Shown: one piece after another, positions 12,016 through 22,248 of the stretch
Position numbering within the stretch: position 1 is the stretch's first letter
Layout: each line of letters starts with the position of its first letter
NCBI GenBank assembly: GCA_014773175.1
Contig: VXCM01002056.1
Location: 29,618-93,617, forward strand
Length of the DNA: 64,000 nt
Direction of reading: 5' to 3'
Source of the DNA: Lucifuga dentata
Taxonomy: Eukaryota; Chordata; Actinopteri; Ophidiiformes; Bythitidae
The notes under the pieces: model-generated
What the model was told of the DNA's origin: nothing
Database searches by the model: none
What the model saw: the letters and a program-made list of their open reading frames with translations, nothing else
Made by a program: the position numbers and the translations under genes

Positions 12016-15000
12016 CTATGAGAGTCCGTTGACGACAGGTTCTGGTTTGGAGTCTCCTTTGTGAGCGACGTTGGCAGGCTTATTGGGAGCTGTAGTGGTG
12101 TTTCTGCTGTTGTCATCTGCAGCGTTGCCGTTAGTTGTGGCAGTTTTCGGGGCGGGCTGCGGGCTGTGCTCAGCGATGGAATCCACCTGACCCAGAAAAG
12201 AACGTTTAAACTAGGTTGGAGAGATGTTGGCAAGCTTATGATATACTATATGCTGTTGTCATTCATTTGCACCTCATTTGCCGTTATCCAAGTCTACATA
12301 TTATAGATCCAAATGACATGTAGCTGATTTATGTACTGACCATGTCCTTGGTTTTCTTTGTGTCCTTGGTGGTCTGTCGGCTCTCAGACTCAGCCCTGGA
12401 TATGTAGTCAGCCACAGTCACTGTGCAGACAAGATAACAGAGAAAACGTCAGGACAGGATCTTCTCTCTTAAACTAGGGATCAGGAGCCTAACCACATTT
12501 TTGTTAAGTTACAGGTGAGTTTTTTTTTTTTTTTTTTTTNTTTTTTTTTTTTTTTTTTCTTCATCATAAAGCATCCTGGGGTGAGAATAAATGTCTCAAC
12601 TCTCGACCAACAACACAGAACAAACTGAAGGTTAATGATTCCCGGCCCTCAGAATGCAGCAGTGTTGATGTTTTGCAACATGAACAAACATACGTGATCC
12701 TTAACAGAGGATTAGTCATTTCAGCACAGACTTTATCTGAAATTAACTGACCAATCAAAAGCATTAGCAGAATTCATCCAGGTTGTAATGTGGCCACCAT
12801 TTTTGTGTCACATCTTTAGAACCATCAAGCATTACGGCCCAAACACTGCTATGAGCAAAAGCCCAACACTGAGCGCTGAGCTAGCATCAAGGCATTACTT
12901 ACAACAGCCGCGGTATAAGATATAGCGTCGCTAGCGTTAAAACTTGCTGCAATTGCCTTTGACCATGTATGTACAGACCAGATCTTATACATCCAACACA
13001 ACACTAAAGAAATGTGAGAATACACACAGGACTGTAGCGGATGTAAACATAATTAATCTTGTTAGAGTGTTATGATGACAATCCACATAAAATTTTTTAT
13101 CTCATAGTGATCCAGTCAATCATCCAACCACATTAAATCATTTAGCATAAGCCAACAACACTCACTTACCGGGTTTTAAACATGTCTAAAAGGGTTTAAG
13201 AAGGTTTTGGTGAATGATCTCGTGGTGTTGGAGGCACAAACACCCACTCAGATGCACAACCATGTAGCCAAGCCGTTAGGAGAACCGATCACTATAGCTG
13301 TTGTTACCTGGCTGCCTCTCCTCAGGCAGGCGGGTNAAGCCGTTAGGAGAACCGATCACTATAGCTGTTGTTACCTGGCTGCCTCTCCTCAGGCAGGCGG
13401 GTGCGGCGGCGGCGACTACGGTTACGGCGCTGAGGTTTAGCTTCTGGGTCGTCTAGTGGTGCGGGTCATCAGAAAGAGAGGAAATGCGGGCTTACGTTGG
13501 GATTCAAACCACAGACCTGTCTTTGGACTGGACAGGCTTCTTTTACACTTGTTTTCGATGGGAACAAAACACTCCGTACATTCTGCACAACAGTACTGTT
13601 TGCTCTGAGAAAGATATTTAGTAGATCCCTGGACTATACAAGGCTCCTCGTGAGCAACTTTCATACTGAGATGTTCTGATGATACACCGATTCTGATATG
13701 TGTGTATTATGCTGCCCTCCTGGCTAGGTGTCTATGTACGATGGCATGTTAGGGCCATATAAGACTGAAAAAAAAGAAAAATGAGGGGAGGGCATATTTT
13801 GAATTTTTAAACTCGCAAATCTGCGAGTTTGAAAAGTCTGTATGCTTATGATAATTAGATGATTTTTGTGTTACAAGTATATTTTTTATTGCTAAATCTG
13901 ATGGAAAAGTAGAATTTAATAAGGTCATGTATTACAGGCATAGTCACAACATGAGGCGGTTCCGATTCCCACTTTCTTCTTATTTTTCTGAGTTTTAAAA
14001 ACTTGCAAATTTAATAAGGTATAATTTAATAATGTCATCTACTGCAGGTGGTTCCAATTCCCCCTTATTATTTTTCTGAGTTTTTAAACTCGCACATTTG
14101 CGAATTTTTAAACTAGCAAATTTATGCGTTTTTAAACTCAGAAAAATAAGGCAGAATCAAACCGTCTCACATTGGGACTATGCTTGCACTCGATGACCTT
14201 ATTAAATTATAATTTTCCATCGGATTTAGCAATATAGAAAAACTTGTGCTTCTAGCACAAAATCATGGAATTATCATAAGCATACAGACTTTCAAAACTC
14301 ACAAATTTGCGAGTTTGAAAACTCAAAATAATGCCCCCTCGTTTTTGTTGGGTTTTTATTGCTTTATGTGGCCCTAATACGGCGTTATATCTATGTAAGC
14401 AGAATTCTTGTAAGAAATTAACTGTAACTTCTCTACCTATTCCATTTTCACTCATTGAGGCATTGTCTGATTCACTCATGCCATCCATCAGTGTAGCGTC
14501 CTCATCTGTTCTGCGTCGTCGAGATCTCCGGCGGCGATTGGCGGGCATGTTGGATTCGCTAGCATCTGTGTCAGCCGTCTGGTCCGTCTCGGTGTTTGCC
14601 TCCATGGCTCCGTAGGCATGGCTATCTGCATGGTCTCGAGGCCCTGCCGCAAAATTAAAGATCAAAGTGTTACAGTACGTACAGTAATGTTTCAGCAAAA
14701 GTATTCTAAACCAAAACAAGAGAAACGTGCATCTCTGCTTCTCTTTATATGGTGTATTTCACCAGAGCTGTTGTTGTATCCTCCTCTTCCCCTTCCTCCA
14801 GGACCTCCTCTGCCCCTGATGCCTCCTGGCCTCCTGCGGCTATCTCTTGGTGGCCGTGGGCCTCTTTCCCTCTCCCTGCAATTAAATAAATAAGTCTCTC
14901 CACCCTCTAATGAAAACCTCATGCATATGGAGACTCATGCGTGAGATGAGTCTGAGAGATGCATGAACTCACTTGGGTTGGATTTTAACCCTCAGCTCAC

Positions 15001-18000
15001 CTGTCCTGATCCTCTCCAGCCAGGGACCAGTCACTAAGCTCATCCCTGCGCTCTGAATCTGTCTCGGAGGCGTTGGACTGCTCGGAGTTGGTGCCTGGAA
15101 AAATCATGAAGGCAGACAGACAGATTAAGTCATAATGGAAGACAGATGTGGCTATAAGGCAAAAAGAACAAGCTTTCAACACCACAGTCTCTAGCAGCAG
15201 AAAAGTTGGCTTATAATATCTGATTTTGAAATGTGAAATGTCTACCATATCCAGTGCTGTAGTTGTGACCTCTGCGCCCACGACCCCGACCATTATAGGA
15301 ACGACTGACATGTATGGAGGATGAAGAGGCACTGGCACTCCCATCTGTATTATACCCTCCTCTCTCTCCTCTCTCTCTGTCGGACGGTCGGTGACCCTGG
15401 GTGAGCTGACGCAACTGTTCGTCAATCTGCAACCGCTCCAGACGGAGTTGTTCAACCTCCTGGACGAAAACAAAGAAATGGGGCAAGAAAGAGAAATTAA
15501 GAGAAAGAAGAAAGATACAAAACTAAAGGAGAACGAGAAACAAGCACAAAAAAAAATCCAATGTGGTTGTAATTCTTTTGTGCTTCTAGCAAGTGAAATG
15601 AGTGTAATCACTTGATGCACATGCATACTCATCATGTGCACATATACATTTCCAGTATGCCTTCAGTAGCCCTAATGTACAATACGTCTGCTTCTGGTTC
15701 CCTACAAGAAGCTCCTGTGCATGCAATGTAAAACAAACGCACACAAAGCACAAAACATGCAGACAGCAAAGACTTTTATTACTGACTGGGGTCACATTTT
15801 TTCCCATCATCATCATCACCATCAACAGCAAAGTGCCATCACATTTCCCATGTTAGCACTTATTTCCTACTGGTAACTGATTAAACTCAGTAGCTATGCA
15901 GAAGGTCCATTAAAGAGCTAACTGGAGTGACTGTAAAGCAGAGCTGTGTGAAAGCAAAGGATTAGGAAAAAACACACACAAACACACACTACTTTCATGC
16001 CCTTTCTTTTCCAATTCACCACATACACACTGTCCGTACATTGAGGTAAGAGATGTGGTACTCCAGTAAGACCTGAACGTTGCCAATACTATCCTTGGTG
16101 CCCACAAAGGTGAATGGAACCATTCCCTGTGTCAACAACAGAAACACACAACACACAAAATTAATTTGGGAGTCAATTTGAAAAGAACATAAACACAACT
16201 GGTGTCATGAAAACTGAAGATTTCCTTAAAGTTCTAATTGCAGTTTTGCTGGTAGTGTTGTATACATAGACTTACTTCCTGCCGGGGGTGCTTGGTGTCA
16301 TTGTCTCCCTCTATCCTGACCCTCACCACACCAGACTTGTCCACAAGCTCCTGGATCACCTTTCCATTCTTACCGATCACTTTGCCTAAGGACAGAAAGC
16401 AGGAGAAAGAGAGAAGTGATGAGTTCGTAGAGCAACAGTTTTATTTTTAATTTGCATCATTTCCAATACTGCTGAATGTAAAGCTTCTAAAATTATACAA
16501 GGTTCAGGCAGGAAAAGAAGCATTGACGTACCCACAAGGTTCCTAGGCACCTGGACAGAATCCTCCAGAAATTCCAGAAAGCTCCTGGCCTTCTTCACTG
16601 CCTCTGCTGTCTGGAAGACAACAATGACATACTTTAACATGCCAGCTTCGATAGATAATGAATATACTGTGCATTCTTGCACAAACTAACCCACCTCTCC
16701 ATAAATCCTGAAAGTGCCTGTCTCTTCATCCAGCTCAATAGCAGTGACGCCTGGAACTTTCCGTGCTTGCTGGATGTTGCTGCCGTGGCTGCCGATGGCC
16801 AAGCCCATCAGATCCGTTCTCACCATAAACTCTTCTTGAAAGGATGATGCCAACTGCCGTGAGCTCTAGACAAACACAGCCAGACACAAAGCCAGACACA
16901 CACACACACACACAGCATTCTATCTGAAACTCCCAAAGCTTAATATCCTGCCAAAGCTATGCTTTATTGATAGAAAACCGAACAGAATATGATTTAAAAA
17001 AAAAAAAAAAAAAAAAAAGCCAAATAAGTTCAAGGTATTAGTTAATGTTATTAGTTAAAGTTATTAAGTTAATACCACCCATTTTGCATGTTTGAGCCTA
17101 TATTTAATTTTCATACACATAAGGCTACTGACAATCATTTCCCAAGGGATAAAGCTGTATTTCAGCTTTCCTGATAGTTTGCAAAATTTCTTAAGTCTTT
17201 CAAAATCAAATATTCAAGCGATACACCCACATTAAAAATCAATGTTTCGCCTGCTAATAGTTNCTTTCAAAATCAAATATTCAAGCGATACACCCACATT
17301 AAAAATCAATGTTTCGCCTGCTAATAGTTTCACAGCCTTATAAAGTTGTAGTCATTTAAATTTTTCTATAAACACAGGTCTTCTTTTGGGACTATATTCT
17401 CCAGTGGAGACATACATTCACTCCATGCTATTTATTGCACTTAAATGCTAAAATTATGTAACTTCAAAAAAAAAAAAAAAAAAAANTCAAGTATCAACAA
17501 GTTGATTTTAATAGTGTACCAGAATGAACTGAAACCAATGGAGGTCTGGAAAGTAGGAAAAACATTTTTAATTCATCATTCCAGTAGTATGCTTTGGGAA
17601 ATAATTGTCAGTAACATTACATGTATGGAAATTCAATATATTAGGCTCAAACATGCAAAATGGGTGGTATGGTCCTTTAAAAAATCTTTCGGAGAGTCTT
17701 TTCGCAAAGACCTTGATTTAAATTAAAGATTACTGACTTCCGACCATCTGCTCATCGTGAACATGTAGTTACCAACTGACCTCCAGGTGTTTTGATGCTT
17801 CCTGGTTGCGTGACATCAGCAGCAGCTTGGTCCTGATGCTGCGCAGGTGCATGTCACTCAACAAAGACACACGCTTCACCGTCGTCTCATTGGTGGACTG
17901 TAAACACGTGCGTGCACACACAGGAAACAAGAAAAACACTTATTAGTACATGCTGATCTGTTCTCTTATCACTGACTAGGAGGAACAAATCATTTATTGA

Positions 18001-20844
18001 TGACACAAACATCCTGATCAGAAACGCTGTCACATGTTACGCTGCAGCTCTCCTTAAATATCAGCACAGGATCAGAGTGACCAACAAAACAGAGCTTAGA
18101 GAAACAGTTACCACAATGACCAACTGGCTGGTCTCAGGGCAGTAGGAAACACGACAGGCTCCCACAGCTTTCTTGAAGTCCTTATGAGCATTCTCATTCT
18201 GGCACCTGCAATATCGGAGAAATATGACTCCTACAATACACAATCACTGTCTGTCAGTATGTCCACCCAGCACTTTGTTAGCATATAGCTGCTGTACATA
18301 CGCTTCTTGCAGATCCTGAGGAACGGGGACGGTGCACTTGTGAAAGGAGCTGTTGGTAATCGCCTTGTTGGTGTTGATGCGACGAAGACGCTCAAACGTC
18401 ACGATCTCGTTGTAGGTGGCATCGCAAGCTGCGTACTCAATCACATAGAACTGAAAAGACAAAAGGGCTGTGGTTCAGTTGGAAAGAGGAATAAAGAATA
18501 AAGTATTTAGATTAAAAATGTCTCCTAAATAGGAACAATACTCACATCTCCCTTCATCATTCGGACTTTGGCCAGCCACCAACCGCAAGGCTCCTGCTCA
18601 TTGGCTCTGGAGAAGATCTGACAGGAGAGTACGACAGATACAAAGTAAGAGAAAGAAAGAAGAAAGCAAGAAAGGAAAGAAACCAAAGAAACAGACTAAG
18701 TTTGTGTCTTCCTCACCTCCACCTCCTCGCCCTCTCCAATCTCCTTCTTGGTGTCATGAGGTGGCAGCAATCTGACATCACTGAAGGGCACCTGGCGTTC
18801 TGGCTGCCAGCTGAAAGCAACAGCAGCATTTTAAAAGAACAAACAGGTTTGCATTCATCTATAACTATCTATCAATAATTATCAAACTTTGGGGATCTAT
18901 ACCGGAAACATTAACATTCACCTAAAATGCTTTACCACAAAGCATAACATAAAAATCACATAATCCAGTTTGTATTATTCTGTTTGCAGAACACGTTAAA
19001 TCTGGTTAATCATCAAACACACAACTGAAACTCACTTATTCTCAAAGGCAATGGTGAGAGAGTCATCGTGGACGTCTTTGACAAACCCCTGCAGGACAAA
19101 CAGAGACAAGATATGTGTAAACAAACATGGCAGCTGACTGGAATAAAGTCGCACCTGTCTCACTTTCACATTGCACATGACAGAAAGGGCAGAAAAGGAT
19201 GTAATTCTTACACTTCTTTCAGCAAAACCCTGACTTTATGGTGAATATTAAAATTAATGAAATGTAAGAAGTTTAGGTATGCAGTCTACATTTTACAGTT
19301 TACACTTTACAGTTTAAATTTGCGCAATAACAACTTTTAGCACTATAGTACTTAGTGTACACCTATACCTAGATTTGGACAGTAATTCAGTCTTGAATTA
19401 ATAGCAGTCTTAGACAAAGCAAAAGTAGGGGAATGCAATTTTTACGCTCAACAAAGAGCATTTCTGCAAGTCTAAAACTATTATTCAAGGACTGAAGGGG
19501 CAAATTATTATATGTGTTTCGTTACTTATTGCTGTCATTGTCATCACCATTTATGTATTAAATATCTAATTTGTGTTGTGCACCGCAAAAGGTCTGTTGT
19601 AAAATAAAGCTTTCACTTGGGGAAAAAAAAAACTACATTTTTTTGTTTGTGTTTTTTATAAGCTTAATGATTAATTGATCATTATGGTGGCCTGGAGGTG
19701 GTCTACCAATGGATTAAGGAAACTGAAAAAAACTATTAAATTGTCCTTTGGTCAACAAACTGAAACATATTGCGTAGATAGTAACTAATAAAGTTAGTGC
19801 AGGCAAACAGGAACTGGGGCAGACGACCATACAGACTGACTTGTAAATACTCGGTAGACTTGGCAGTGAAAAGCAGTAACTAGAGAAGTAATATGAGGGG
19901 GAGAGGGGGGAGANCTCGGTAGACTTGGCAGTGAAAAGCAGTAACTAGAGAAGTAATATGAGGGGGAGAGGGGGGAGATGTGAAAAGGGATAGAAAAGAT
20001 GGAGAGGAGGTGAAGCAAGGAACCTCAAAGCACAGTGTGAGAAGGAAAGGAGAAGGGACTGTGCCTGTAGGCTGCAGATCTAGAAATAGCTTTGGAGTGT
20101 GTGGTATCAGTGACTCTCTCCTGACATGCCAACTGCTCAGGACTGACAAGCAACAGCTGGCACGTGCACGCACAAGCACGCGCTCACACACACACACACA
20201 CGAAATTGCTTGAGCATGATGAGGTATCAAATAATAGACAGGCATATACAACTGTCTGGCAGGTGCGGTTCAATGGATGTTTCAAATTAACTGGTCTTTC
20301 TCCAAATTATCACAAACATTTAAAAAAAAAAAAACTACATCGTCAAATTCAGAGCCATGGGGGAAAGTCGCAATATGCAATATAATCTACTGCACTTAAA
20401 ATCAACCTCGGAAGGCAATATATTTTGACGTCAACAAACAGTTAGCCAACTAGCATTAACATTAGCTAACTTTTAGCTCGGGGCAGTACAACCGAACGCC
20501 AAATAAAACAAAAACCAGCTTCTACCGGTGATATAAGTCAAGTATTATGGATGACATCACATTTTTTAAACTGAGTTTGAAGAAAGGTCTCAAAGTGAAT
20601 CTGTAAACAATGCTACCTAAATTAGCTTAGCATGATAATTGGGGCTAGCTAATTGGTACAAGCTAACGGCTAGCTGTTACCGAGCCTTGCGAGCTGTAGT
20701 TAAGGAAAAATACTTCCAATCTCCGTCAGGCTTCAAGTGTATGTCGTGTAACAGGCTGTCGTGTGTGATGGTGTATGATAAGCCGGTATTTACCTTGTAA
20801 TAAGCCCCGTTGGAGCCACGGACCTCCACCGCCAGTTCCTCCAT
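12016..20844 (-). CDS. fxr1: Fragile X-related protein 1 (FXR1)
   Basis: This is a cytoplasmic RNA-binding protein of the FMRP family, active in mRNA translation and stability, notably in muscle. Coding exons (listed 5' to 3' on the minus strand): 20844-20794, 19088-19036, 18810-18717, 18617-18546, 18450-18302, 18205-18112, 17897-17781, 16865-16695, 16610-16532, 16385-16276, 16126-16040, 15459-15246, 15094-15001, 14875-14763, 14643-14437, 13452-13375, 12420-12341, 12186-12016. Total 2,034 nt, 677 aa, all phases consistent. The tandem Tudor/Agenet region is about residues 4-120 (start [17 protein letters not shown]). KH1 carries GSHG at 235-238 and KH2 carries GKNG at 298-301. An RGG-type stretch ([12 protein letters not shown]) lies near 483-494, followed by two Arg-rich clusters ([10 protein letters not shown] and RRNRSRRRR). 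The protein ends VVNGLS. The start was chosen by homology; an in-frame ATG exists upstream at 20,925. Confidence 0.95.
13270..13402. repeat. Assembly artefact: 66-base duplication clipping an fxr1 exon
   Basis: Bases 13,270-13,335 are repeated exactly at 13,337-13,402, separated by one N at 13,336. The block spans the splice donor and 28 coding bases of the fxr1 Arg-rich small exon, so a partial false exon copy lies at 13,308-13,335. Confidence 0.85.
13375..13452 (-). other. fxr1: fxr1 Arg-rich in-frame small exon (muscle-type)
   Basis: A 78-nt exon encodes [17 protein letters not shown] plus [12 protein letters not shown] residues. It corresponds to the 81-nt mammalian FXR1 exon 15 that is included mainly in muscle isoforms. 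Phase 1 on both sides and a length divisible by three mean that skipping keeps the reading frame. The acceptor is CCACTAG and the donor GTAACA. Tissue-specific inclusion in this species is inferred from the mammalian gene. Confidence 0.75.
13737..14389. mobile_element. Palindrome-rich MITE, copy 1 (fxr1 intron)
   Basis: The ends are imperfect inverted repeats: TACGATGGCATGTTAGGGCC on the left, and TATAACGCCGTATTAGGGCC from the reverse complement of the right. They are flanked by the direct repeat TCTATG (13,731-13,736 and 14,390-14,395), the likely target duplication; two further bases also match. The interior carries several self-complementary words of the type AACTCGCAAATTTGCGAGTT, separated by TTTAATAAGGT segments. 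There is no coding capacity. A related copy is at 60,047-60,751. Confidence 0.65.
17069..17680. mobile_element. TTAA-flanked long-TIR MITE (fxr1 intron)
   Basis: Long inverted ends (TACCACCCATTTTGCATGTT at the left, its near-complement ending GGTCCT at the right) are bounded by TTAA at 17,069-17,072 and 17,677-17,680. The TTAA target suggests a piggyBac-type non-autonomous element. The left end has lost the terminal AGGACC. Full relatives lie at 43,996-44,974, 53,398-54,003 and, as a subfamily, 39,930-40,415. It includes assembly artefacts at Ns 17,263 and 17,486. Confidence 0.65.
17197..17329. repeat. Assembly artefact: 66-base duplication around N at 17,263
   Basis: Bases 17,197-17,262, starting CTTTCAAAATCAAATATTC, are repeated exactly at 17,264-17,329 inside the MITE. 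Confidence 0.8.
19850..19978. repeat. Assembly artefact: 64-base duplication around N at 19,914
   Basis: Bases 19,850-19,913 (starting CTCGGTAGACTTGGCAG, ending in a G-rich run) recur from 19,915 with a single N between. This lies in the first fxr1 intron. Confidence 0.8.
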
Positions 20845-21399
20845 ATTGGACACGCAAAGCATGCTGGTATGACAGGTGCTCCTTGAAGCATCAGCCTGCT
20901 CGGGTAACAAAATGCTCCGTGACATCTATGAGTCAAATTTTCATCAATATTACACGATTACACAACTCAAGCTTCAGCTGACTGACTAGCTATTTTTATT
21001 TTTAATTATCATAACCCACAATATTTGAGAATGTGATAAAAGTTAACTCAGCCCTCTGAAGACACAACTATTTGATAACTTTATGCATTTTTTTTTTTAA
21101 TTAAAAATCGTTCAGAACACATAGATGAATACAGAAACGTGCCACAGCGCAGATTATGACCTTCAATCAACTCAATATTAGATATTACTAACAATACTTA
21201 ATAAGAACATGACATAAAAATTCAAAATTACACATACAAAAAAGGTACTGATGTGTTAAACTTGAATTAAGATTTTTTTATTTATTTATTTTTTTTTAAA
21301 GATACACTAAAGTGCGTGTGAGCAGGAGGAGGCAGAATTTCACGGAACGTGTAGCCGAAGCACTTTATTTAAACGAACATAACACAGACTCCTAACTAG
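20845..21399. other. fxr1 5' flank
   Basis: This holds the presumptive fxr1 5' UTR and promoter upstream of the start at 20,844. The frame stays open upstream to another ATG at 20,925. No TATA box is obvious. 21,000-21,300 is AT-rich with homopolymer runs and no gene. Confidence 0.4.
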
Positions 21400-22248
21400 A
21401 GATATAACAGCAGAGTTCTAATAGTCTAACAGTAACTATGTCTAATAATAACGGTAACAGCCTAACAGTAATTAACGGTGTCTAACAGTAACACAGTCTA
21501 ACAGTAACTGTCTAATAAACTAAAAGTCTAACAGCAACTAACTAACATTAACTAACAGTCTAACAGCAACTAACTAACAGTAACTAACAGTCTAGCAGGA
21601 ACTAACGGTCTAACAGTAACTAACGGTGTCTAACAGTAACTAACAGTCTAACAATAACTAACAGTAACTGTCTAATAAACTAACAGTCTAACAGTAACTA
21701 ACTGTATAACAGTAACTAACAGTATAACATTAACTAACCGTCTAACAGCAACTAACTAACATTAACTAACAGTCTAACAGGAACTAACTGTCTAACAGTA
21801 ACTAACTAATGGTAACTGTCTAATAGTAACTAACAGTCTAACAGTAACTGTCTAATAAACTAACAGTCTAACAGTAACTAACTGTATAACAGTAACTAAC
21901 AGTATAACATTAACTAACCGTCTAACAGCAACTAACTAACATTAACTAACAGTCTAACAGGAACTAACTGTCTAACAGTAACTAACTAATGGTAACTGTC
22001 TAATAGTAACTAACAGTCTAACAGTAACTGTCTAATAAACTAACAGTCTAACAGTAACTAACTGTATAACAGTAACTAACAGTATAACATTAACTAACAG
22101 TCTAACCGCAACTAACTAACAGTAACTAACAGTCTAACAGTAACTAACTGTATAACAGTAACTAACAGTATAACATTAACTAACAGTCTAACCGCAACTA
22201 ATTAACAGTAACTAACTGTCTAACAGGAACTAACTGTCTAACACTAAC
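21400..22248. repeat. Minisatellite with 180-bp higher-order unit
   Basis: About 850 bases are built from variants of a 9-13-base word such as TAACAGTCTAACAGTAAC. A higher-order period of 180 bases is visible: the 60 bases at 21,661, 21,841 and 22,021 are identical to the eye, and the blocks between carry the same variant order. There are no spacers as in CRISPR and no open frame. Confidence 0.9.

Noticed and set aside
14997..15641. A 214-residue minus-strand frame joining two fxr1 exons
   Set aside because: It is an unspliced read-through in a different frame of the region; the spliced exons 15459-15246 and 15094-15001 have the family match.
21400..22248. CRISPR-like direct repeats
   Set aside because: Words vary in length, there are no unique spacers, and the genome is vertebrate; it is a minisatellite.
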